A stretch of DNA of 18,133 nucleotides from JAEVZK01 sp038202925. GTDB taxonomy: Bacteria; Armatimonadota; Fimbriimonadia; Fimbriimonadales; Fimbriimonadaceae. Below, one piece after another: positions 1 through 5,212 of this stretch; the first letter of the stretch is position 1; the number at the start of each line of letters is the position of its first letter. A program made the position numbers and the translations under genes. Below the pieces are notes generated by a model that searched no databases, was not told where the DNA came from, and saw only the letters and a list, made by a program, of their open reading frames with translations. Location of the stretch: contig JBBREM010000049.1 of NCBI GenBank assembly GCA_038202925.1, forward strand, positions 1-18,133, in the 5' to 3' direction.

Positions 1-176
1 TTCGGCGTTCGGCGTTCGGGGTTTGGACGTTAGGTCCTTGGGGTCGTTAGGGGGCTTCTCCGATCACCGATCACCGAAAACCAATTCACCCATTCACCCT
101 CACGACCTGACGACCTGACGACCTGACGACCTAACGACCCAACGATCCCAAGGACCCAACGACCCCTCCCCCCAAG
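1..176. repeat. Intergenic block of short tandem repeats
   Basis: No gene is visible here. The stretch is a mosaic of short direct repeats: TTCGGCG twice from position 1, GATCACC twice around 61-75, ATTCACCC twice around 84-99, and five degenerate 8-base units of CGACCTGA type at 103-142. The left part (GGTCGTTAGGGGG near 46-54) is roughly complementary to ACGACCCCTCCCCC near 159-172, so the block may also fold. Its function is unknown. The units are too short and lack spacers, so this is not a CRISPR array. Confidence 0.6.
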
Positions 177-182
177 TAAACT
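177..182 (+). promoter_or_regulatory. Putative -10 box (TAAACT) of the transporter gene
   Basis: TAAACT ends six bases before the TTG at 189. The same arrangement (TAGACT, six bases, ATG) occurs at 9395-9407. There is no Shine-Dalgarno sequence between the box and the start, which fits a leaderless transcript. No convincing -35 hexamer is visible in the repeat block upstream. Confidence 0.4.
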
Positions 183-188
183 CCAGCC

Positions 189-1535
189 TTGAGCCTGAGC
201 GCACCGATTCGGGAAGAGCAGCAGACGCCTTCCGAGGCGCTCACCAATGCGAAGATTTTTCGCTTCTTCACGCCTCTGGCGCTCTCGTGGATATTCATGT
301 CCGTCGAGGGGCCGGTTTCGGTGGCCATCATTTCGCGCCTGCCCAGCCCTGAGATCAGCACGGCTGCATTTCAGGTGATGATGGGGCTGGCGATGTGGAT
401 CGAGAGCCCGGTCATCGATCTGCTCTCGACAAGCACGACGCTCTCTCGGTCGAGGAGCAACTACGTGCAGATCAGCCGGTTCGTCTGGTATCTCATCTCG
501 GCGGTGACCCTGGTGCACGCCGCAGTCGTGCTCACGCCGCTGTATTGGGTGGTTAGCGAGCATATTATTGGCGTGAGGCATGAGATAGCCGCGACGGCTC
601 GCCTCGGACTCGGCCTGATGCTTCCCTGGAGCGGATTCATCGGTTGGCGCAGATACCTGCAAGGCATTTTGATCCGCTTCGGCAACACGAAGATGGTGGG
701 CTACGGCACCTTGGTGCGCGTGATCACCATCGTCTTGGTGTCAGGTGCGCTGTTCTTCACGACGGAGCTGCCCGGCATTCAGATCGCGGGGACAGCGCTC
801 GTCAGTTCGGTCGCGGCCGAAGCCATGTTCATCCACTGGGCGAGCCGGGCCACGATTCGCGGTGCCTTTCCCCCGCTCGAGGAGGACGAATCGCCTCCTC
901 TGGAGATGCGGAAGCTGGTGAAATTCCACTTGCCCCTCACCGCCACCACCATGCTGATGCTGATGGGCGGACCGATTGTGTCGGCTGCGCTGTCACGCGT
1001 CCCGGATTCGGTGGCGCAACTCGCGGCATTTCAAGTTGCAAGCACACTCATTTGGCTCATGCGCACCACCGTGTACGCCCTGCCGGAGACGGTGATCGCG
1101 CTGTACAGGGATGAGCAGACGGCGGTCGCTTTGCGCCGATTCTGCACGCTCGTCGGCGTCTTCGCGAGCGGCACGATGCTCGTTATCTGGCTGACGGGTT
1201 TGGATATGGTCTTCTTCGCCCGGGTTTTAGGGGCGAAGCCTGAGCTGATCGGGCTTGCGCATATCGCGGTGATCGCAGCCGTTTTAACGCCGCTGATCGG
1301 AGCCATGCAGTCCTATTTGCGCGGGATGCTTACCGCGCACCATCTGACGGTCTCGCGCATGCTTGCGATTGGCGTGCACACCTTGTGCTTTGGCACTGCT
1401 TTGGCAGTCGGGGTGATACTCAAAGGCAACGGCGTCCTCTTCGCCGGGATCGCATTTACACTTGCGCTCAGCGCCGAGTTTGGGATTCTGGTCTGGTCGT
1501 GGCGAGTTGGTGCCCGGCGTCTGGCTCGCCAATAG
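189..1535 (+). CDS. MATE-like multi-spanning membrane transporter
   Basis: A 448-residue, very hydrophobic protein with about a dozen predicted membrane segments and two similar halves. The first half begins around FFTPLALSWIFM (residues 26-38) and the second around KFHLPLTATTMLMLMGGP (about 246-265). Both halves carry an 'AAFQV' motif after the first helix pair (AAFQVMMGLAMW, then AAFQVASTLIWLM), a pseudo-repeat expected of MOP/MATE exporters. It probably moves a small solute, drug or lipid-linked precursor across the inner membrane; the substrate cannot be read from sequence. The TTG start at 189 is chosen because it precedes the first helix and lies six bases after a TAAACT box; the next ATG (300) would cut into helix 1. 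The gene stands alone, with repeats on both sides. An ANKH-like or flippase assignment within the same superfamily is possible. Confidence 0.7.
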   Translation: MSLSAPIREEQQTPSEALTNAKIFRFFTPLALSWIFMSVEGPVSVAIISRLPSPEISTAAFQVMMGLAMWIESPVIDLLSTSTTLSRSRSNYVQISRFVWYLISAVTLVHAAVVLTPLYWVVSEHIIGVRHEIAATARLGLGLMLPWSGFIGWRRYLQGILIRFGNTKMVGYGTLVRVITIVLVSGALFFTTELPGIQIAGTALVSSVAAEAMFIHWASRATIRGAFPPLEEDESPPLEMRKLVKFHLPLTATTMLMLMGGPIVSAALSRVPDSVAQLAAFQVASTLIWLMRTTVYALPETVIALYRDEQTAVALRRFCTLVGVFASGTMLVIWLTGLDMVFFARVLGAKPELIGLAHIAVIAAVLTPLIGAMQSYLRGMLTAHHLTVSRMLAIGVHTLCFGTALAVGVILKGNGVLFAGIAFTLALSAEFGILVWSWRVGARRLARQ

Positions 1536-1548
1536 CAACCCGATCGAT

Positions 1549-1603
1549 GCGGTTCCACCGCAATTGCAAAGCGCGGATAAATCCGCGCACTCCATAACGG
1601 AAC
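1549..1603. repeat. Short palindromic intergenic repeat
   Basis: It contains a hairpin GCGGT-TCC-ACCGC (1549-1561) and a perfect 8-base-pair palindrome GCGCGGAT-AA-ATCCGCGC (1571-1588). GGTTCC at 1551-1556 can pair with GGAAC near 1599-1603, so the whole element can fold. It lies between the transporter stop and the next gene. There is no T-run, so it looks like an interspersed repeat rather than a classic terminator, although it could stop transcription. Confidence 0.55.
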
Positions 1604-1670
1604 ACGCTCTTCCGCGCACTCGGTCTAATGGATGCGCGGCGGCTGCTCGGCGTGCAGACAGATTTGTAAC

Positions 1671-1675
1671 AGGAG
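1671..1675 (+). promoter_or_regulatory. Ribosome binding site AGGAG deciding the start at 1683
   Basis: AGGAG lies seven bases before the ATG at 1683, the best Shine-Dalgarno sequence in the window. It argues against the upstream in-frame ATG at 1632. Confidence 0.7.
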
Positions 1676-1682
1676 AGAGAAC

Positions 1683-2867
1683 ATGTCAACACTTTATGCT
1701 TCCTTCGTCGATGCCAGCGCGGCCGAGCGCGCAGCCGGTGCGCTGCTCGATCGCGGAGCGATCGCGGAAGACCTCAGCATCGTTGCGAACGAGGCCTACC
1801 ACTCGGTTCGCTCGATCAACTCGAATGCGAAGGCGCTTGACGCCGAAGATAGCGCAAAGGGCGGATTGAGCACCACCACTGCGGGAGACGCGGTTACGGG
1901 AGCCACGAAGGGTGCCGCCGTTGGGCTCGGGGTTGGCGCCGCGGCCGTGCTCGCTTCCATCTTCATCCCGGGGCTCGGCCTTATTATCGGCGGCGGCGCG
2001 CTGGCGATGGCACTTGCCGGAGGCGCGGCGACGGTCGTAGCGGGAGCCGCTGCGGGCGGAGTCGTCGGCTATTTGGTCGACCAGGGCGTGCCGATGGAAA
2101 TGGCGTCCCACTACAGCTCTCAGTTCGCGCAAGGCGGCGCCATTCTGGCCATCGCGATCCCGACCGGCGATTTGCCGACCGGCGAAATCGAGGCGATCCT
2201 GATGAAATATCGCGCGACCAACGTGGCAACCTATAACTCGGCGAAGGTGCTCATTAACGATCCTTCGATCGTTGCCCCTAAGGTTGCGCTCGACGTTAGC
2301 AATCCTAACATCGATCCGATCGCCGTTCCGGTTGCCGCGCAATATGCGCAGGTAGCTGAGCCTGTGCGCATGTCTTCGACCACGGTCATCGATGCTTCAA
2401 CCGGCGAATCGCGCATTGTCGAGACGCAGGTTCAACCCACGGTGATCGACCCGGTTACGGGAGTGTCGACCGCTGCGGTTGCCGTCGATCCTTTGACGGG
2501 CGTCGAACGGGTGGTGGCGGTTGATCCCGTGACCGGATTGGCGTATGCGCCAGCCGTTTCTTCGATCACGTCTCCCGTGACGGGAGTGACCGTCGATCCA
2601 GTTACAGGCCTGCCGATCCATCCCGTTGCCGCGATGCCCTACACAACGCCCGTGACCGTCGTTGCCGTCGATCCTATCGCCGGAACGCCGGCGGTGATCA
2701 ACACCGCCCCGGCGACGGGCGTCGTGATCGATCCCGTATCGGGGCTCGAAGTAGCAGCAACTCCGGCCGACGGCTTCGCCGGCGGGGCGGTGGCTCCGGT
2801 GGTCGCGCCGGTCGTCGTTGAAGGGGACGAGGTTTTGGTCGAACGCAAAGACGTCAACCTGTATTGA
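1683..2867 (+). CDS. Stress-protein-like membrane protein with DPVTG repeat tail
   Basis: A 394-residue protein in three parts. Residues 1-50 (STLYASFVDASAAERAAGAL) look like the ferredoxin-like domain of general stress protein 17M / YflT relatives, with the pattern of residues that sense or permute a small fold. Residues about 78-131 are a Gly/Ala-rich hydrophobic hairpin (GLGVGAAAVLASIFIPGLGL, then a long Gly-zipper-like run), probably membrane embedded. Residues about 254-360 hold nine imperfect units of the form VDPVTGL spaced 8-20 residues apart (IDPVTGV, VDPLTGV, VDPVTGL, VDPIAGT, IDPVSGL). The C-terminus is short and charged. A strong AGGAG precedes the start and a hairpin terminator follows, so this is a monocistronic gene. 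A stress or envelope role is inferred from the N-terminal domain only; the repeat tail is not a domain I recognise. Confidence 0.6.
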   Translation: MSTLYASFVDASAAERAAGALLDRGAIAEDLSIVANEAYHSVRSINSNAKALDAEDSAKGGLSTTTAGDAVTGATKGAAVGLGVGAAAVLASIFIPGLGLIIGGGALAMALAGGAATVVAGAAAGGVVGYLVDQGVPMEMASHYSSQFAQGGAILAIAIPTGDLPTGEIEAILMKYRATNVATYNSAKVLINDPSIVAPKVALDVSNPNIDPIAVPVAAQYAQVAEPVRMSSTTVIDASTGESRIVETQVQPTVIDPVTGVSTAAVAVDPLTGVERVVAVDPVTGLAYAPAVSSITSPVTGVTVDPVTGLPIHPVAAMPYTTPVTVVAVDPIAGTPAVINTAPATGVVIDPVSGLEVAATPADGFAGGAVAPVVAPVVVEGDEVLVERKDVNLY

Positions 2868-2876
2868 AACAAAAGA

Positions 2877-2904
2877 AAGCCCCGCGAATCGCGGGGCTTC
2901 TTCT
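2877..2904 (+). terminator. Rho-independent-type terminator
   Basis: The stem AGCCCCGCG - AAT - CGCGGGGCT (2878-2898) is followed by a T-rich tail TTCTTCTGTTT. It lies ten bases after the stop codon of the DPVTG-repeat protein. Confidence 0.85.
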
Positions 2905-2930
2905 GTTTAGAGAGGTTTTGTCTTCATGCC

Positions 2931-2940
2931 AGCACGTGCT
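2931..2940. other. Perfect palindrome AGCACGTGCT in convergent intergenic region
   Basis: A 10-base perfect palindrome between the terminator and the 3' end of the convergent SLH gene. The rest of 2905-3025 holds no gene; it includes an eight-base T-run near 2983-2990 followed by a GAACCACGGAGAG phrase. Its role is unknown. Confidence 0.3.
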
Positions 2941-3024
2941 GTCGGCTATTGCAACCTCTCGGGGACGCGGTTAGTTCCCAGTTTTTTTTGAACCACGGAG
3001 AGCAGGGGGAGACATGGGGTTATT

Positions 3025-3141
3025 GTCATTCCGAGCAAGGGTTCGCCCCCTCGGGCGAGCCGAGGAATCTGGCTGTAGTCGCTGCCTGAGTCCAACCAAG
3101 CGTTTTCAGTGTCAGATCCCTCGCCTTCGCTCGGGATGACA
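3025..3141. repeat. 117-bp palindromic repeat (TGTCATTCC...GGGATGACA)
   Basis: Terminal inverted arms TGTCATTCCGAGC (left) and GCTCGGGATGACA (right) bound a 117-base element with an inner arm pair (CCTCGGGCGAGCCGAGG at 3049-3065 is itself self-complementary). The right arm lies inside the 3' end of the SLH-protein gene, and the left arm supplies that gene's stop codon. An element with similar ends (TGTCATCC...GGATGACA) occurs at 16293-16420, so this is an interspersed repeat family. Confidence 0.75.
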
Positions 3142-3493
3142 GGTCCATTATTTGCTTCTTGAGATCGGCTAGTTCTTTCTTCAGCCCGCGAACTTGCGCC
3201 TGGAGTTGTTGCATGGCCGATTTGATTCCGGTTAGGTCGTTCTTCAAGGCGGCGAGCTTCTGATCGAGTGAGCTCTTCTCGGCTTGCTTTCCGAGAGCGG
3301 CTGCCACCTCGTAATGTGAAGCGGAGCGATCGCCCATGAACTTGGCTTCAGGATAACCCTGCAGGACTCCCGCCTTGTAGAGTTCGTCGACCGCCTTGTG
3401 CGCCCAGTGGCCGGGTGGGACGTCTGAAGGTGCGCCTTGGGCAAAGACCCAGGCTGCAGCGAGCGACAAAGCAAAGGTCACGATGACTCTCAT
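3026..3493 (-). CDS. Secreted SLH-domain coiled-coil protein
   Basis: A 155-residue protein. Residues 1-19 are a signal peptide (MRVIVTFALSLAAAWVFAQ). Residues about 22-65 form one SLH domain (SDVPPGHWAHKAVDELYKAG, GYPEAKFMGDRSASHYEVAAAL). Residues 70-118 form a heptad-rich coiled coil (KLAALKNDLTGIKSAMQQL and on). Proteins of this design attach to secondary cell wall polymer or peptidoglycan and link the envelope layers. From residue about 118 (LSSRAKARDLTL onward) the sequence is translated from a palindromic repeat, so the native C-terminus was replaced or extended by roughly 37 residues. The start at 3493 is set by the signal peptide; the longer open frame upstream runs antisense through accC and is rejected. 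The gene is divergent from accC, with 75 bases between. Confidence 0.8.
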   Translation of the reverse strand: MRVIVTFALSLAAAWVFAQGAPSDVPPGHWAHKAVDELYKAGVLQGYPEAKFMGDRSASHYEVAAALGKQAEKSSLDQKLAALKNDLTGIKSAMQQLQAQVRGLKKELADLKKQIMDLSSRAKARDLTLKTLGWTQAATTARFLGSPEGANPCSE

Positions 3494-3551
3494 ATCCGTA
3501 TGACGTTGCAAATCGCGTGAACTGCAGAATGCTGTGAACCGGACGGCGCGG

Positions 3552-3557
3552 TAACCT
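3552..3557 (+). promoter_or_regulatory. Putative -10 box (TAACCT) of accC
   Basis: TAACCT lies eleven bases before the ATG at 3569, in the 75-base divergent region between the SLH gene and accC. The same 11-base spacing is seen for TACACT before the carB start at 5213. No Shine-Dalgarno sequence is visible. This is a weak call, based on recurrence of the pattern. Confidence 0.3.
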
Positions 3558-3568
3558 CTTCTCGCCCC

Positions 3569-5155
3569 ATGATCCGGAAGCTTCTTATTGCGAATCGAGG
3601 CGAGATTGCCGTGCGGGTCATCCGCGCGGCGCGGGAGATGGGCATTCGGACCGTCGCCGTTTACAGTGAAGCCGACTCCAAGCAGATCCATGTCGCTCTT
3701 GCCGATGAAGCCGTCTGTCTCGGCCCGCCGGAACCTAGGGCGAGTTATCTCGATATGGGCAAGGTGCTCGCGGCGACCAAGCAGACGGGAGCCGATGCTA
3801 TCCATCCTGGCTATGGATTCCTCAGCGAGCGGGCTGAGTTCGCCGAGGCTTGTGGCAAGACTGGAATCATTTTTGTTGGCCCGCCGGCTTCCGCGATGCG
3901 AAAGCTGGGTGCGAAGATCGATGCCAAGCAGCTTGCCGTCAGCGTGGGCGTGCCGGTAACTCCTGGCTTCTTTGAATCCGGGGCAAGCAAGGATAAGCTT
4001 AAGGCGGCAGCCGTCAAAATTGGCTTTCCTGTGATGCTGAAGGCATCGGCGGGAGGAGGAGGCCGAGGCATGCGCGTGGTGTGTGATGCCGATCAGTTCG
4101 ACGAGGAGCTTGCAATCGCCTCGGACGAAGCGCTGAAGGCGTTTGGCGATGGCGCAATGATGGTCGAGAAGCTGATTGAGCGCCCGCGGCACATCGAGGT
4201 GCAGGTTCTGGCGGACGGGCACGGCAACGTGGCGTGCCTGTTCGAGCGCGAATGCTCGATTCAAAGGCGGCATCAGAAGCTGATCGAGGAGTCGCCGTCT
4301 CCTGTTATGTCCGGAACCTCCATCCCCCAACCCCCTCCTCCATTTGCCGGAAAGGCAGGCAACGACCGGCAGCCCCGCGCCGCGCAAATGGAAGAGGGGG
4401 CGCTATGGCCGCGCATGCGGGACGCGGTGCGCTCGCTCATTCTTGGAGCAGGTTATGTGGGGGCGGGGACGGTTGAGTTTATGTTCGACGAGGCGACTGG
4501 CGAGTTCTACTTCTTGGAAGTCAACGCGCGGCTGCAAGTCGAACATCCCGTGACGGAAATGATTACGGGGCTCGATCTCGTGAAGTGGCAGCTACGGATC
4601 GCATCAGGGGAAACGCTCGACATAACCCCCGCGCTACTCGCGGGAGATCGGCGTGAAATCAGGGGACATGCGATCGAGGCGCGGATCGTCGCCGAGGATC
4701 CAGCCTCCGGCTTCTTGCCGAGCGTCGGCCAGATTCTCGCGTGGGCGGAGCCGAAGGCGCCGGGAATAAGAGTGGACACCGGGTATGGGCCGGGCGCGGA
4801 GATTCCGCGCTACTACGATTCCCTCATCGCAAAGGTGATCGCCCACGCCGAAACCCGCGACGAGGCGATCAACCGCCTGCGCGCCGCGCTGCTCGATTTT
4901 CACATTTTGGGGGTCAAAACCGATGTCGCTTTTCTCCTCGAGGTTCTGGACCACGAAGATTTTAGAGCCGGCAAGTCCGATACCGGTTTCTTGGGCCGTG
5001 AGTTCTCGGAATGGCACCCGGCCAGCAAGGTTCCTGCAGAGCTTGCAGGTATCGCGGCGCGGGCCATGTCTGCTCGATCCGATGGCCAGGAATGCCCACC
5101 CGCTGTTGGAGTCTGGGACGTGGCCGATACCTTCCGTCTGTCCAAGCAGCCGTAG
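3569..5155 (+). CDS. accC: Biotin carboxylase subunit of acetyl/acyl-CoA carboxylase
   Basis: A 528-residue protein that carboxylates biotin with ATP and bicarbonate, the first step of fatty acid (or acyl-CoA) carboxylation. The order is the N-terminal preATP-grasp domain (RKLLIANRGEIAVRVIRAAR), the glycine-rich ATP loop KASAGGGGRGMRVV (about residue 156), the catalytic ECSIQRRHQK segment (about 228-237) and NARLQVEHPVTEM (about 317-329), then the biotin carboxylase C-terminal domain. AccC is usually about 450 residues. The excess is an in-frame insert of about 30 residues directly after EESPSPVM (about 247-277), encoded by a palindromic element, plus a C-terminal extension (SEWHPASKV to the end) like the region after the carboxylase domain in acyl-CoA carboxylase alpha chains. 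No biotinyl domain follows. The active-site motifs are intact, so it is probably functional. No accB is in the window. Confidence 0.93.
   Translation: MIRKLLIANRGEIAVRVIRAAREMGIRTVAVYSEADSKQIHVALADEAVCLGPPEPRASYLDMGKVLAATKQTGADAIHPGYGFLSERAEFAEACGKTGIIFVGPPASAMRKLGAKIDAKQLAVSVGVPVTPGFFESGASKDKLKAAAVKIGFPVMLKASAGGGGRGMRVVCDADQFDEELAIASDEALKAFGDGAMMVEKLIERPRHIEVQVLADGHGNVACLFERECSIQRRHQKLIEESPSPVMSGTSIPQPPPPFAGKAGNDRQPRAAQMEEGALWPRMRDAVRSLILGAGYVGAGTVEFMFDEATGEFYFLEVNARLQVEHPVTEMITGLDLVKWQLRIASGETLDITPALLAGDRREIRGHAIEARIVAEDPASGFLPSVGQILAWAEPKAPGIRVDTGYGPGAEIPRYYDSLIAKVIAHAETRDEAINRLRAALLDFHILGVKTDVAFLLEVLDHEDFRAGKSDTGFLGREFSEWHPASKVPAELAGIAARAMSARSDGQECPPAVGVWDVADTFRLSKQP
4331..4400. repeat. 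Palindromic element inserted in frame in accC
   Basis: The arms CCCCCTCCTCCATTTG (4331-4346) and CAAATGGAAGAGGGGG (4385-4400) pair over 16 bases with one mismatch. Inside, GCCGG (4346-4350) can pair with CCGGC (4366-4370). The element encodes a low-complexity peptide (QPPPPFAGKAGNDRQPRAAQ) that interrupts an otherwise conserved biotin carboxylase helix junction. It behaves like the palindromic elements known to insert in open frames of some bacteria (for example Rickettsia), but the sequence family is different. Confidence 0.85.
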
Positions 5156-5185
5156 CTCTGGCACCCGCCATCCGCCATCCCATAT

Positions 5186-5195
5186 CCGATATCGG
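5186..5195. promoter_or_regulatory. Palindrome CCGATATCGG before carB
   Basis: A perfect 10-base palindrome directly next to the TACACT box at 5196-5201, in the 57-base gap between accC and carB. The same core occurs within GCCGATATCGGC at 13886-13897, just upstream of the STN-protein gene. It could be an operator; this is inference from position and recurrence. Confidence 0.35.
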
Positions 5196-5201
5196 TACAC
5201 T
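5196..5201 (+). promoter_or_regulatory. Putative -10 box (TACACT) of carB N-terminal gene
   Basis: TACACT lies eleven bases before the GTG at 5213 and abuts the CCGATATCGG palindrome. There is no Shine-Dalgarno sequence. This suggests that carB has its own promoter rather than depending on accC read-through. Confidence 0.35.
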
Positions 5202-5212
5202 CCCGCCTTAGA

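Noticed and set aside
103..142. Possible CRISPR array
   Set aside because: The 8-base units are contiguous with no spacers, and there are no cas genes.
1686..2342. 218-codon minus-strand open frame
   Set aside because: It is Arg/Asp-rich, typical of antisense to a GC-rich gene, and opposite a gene with a strong ribosome binding site and terminator.
3494..4387. Long open frame on the minus strand extending the SLH protein upstream to 4387
   Set aside because: It runs antisense through accC, has no recognisable domain, and the real protein has a clear signal peptide starting at 3493.
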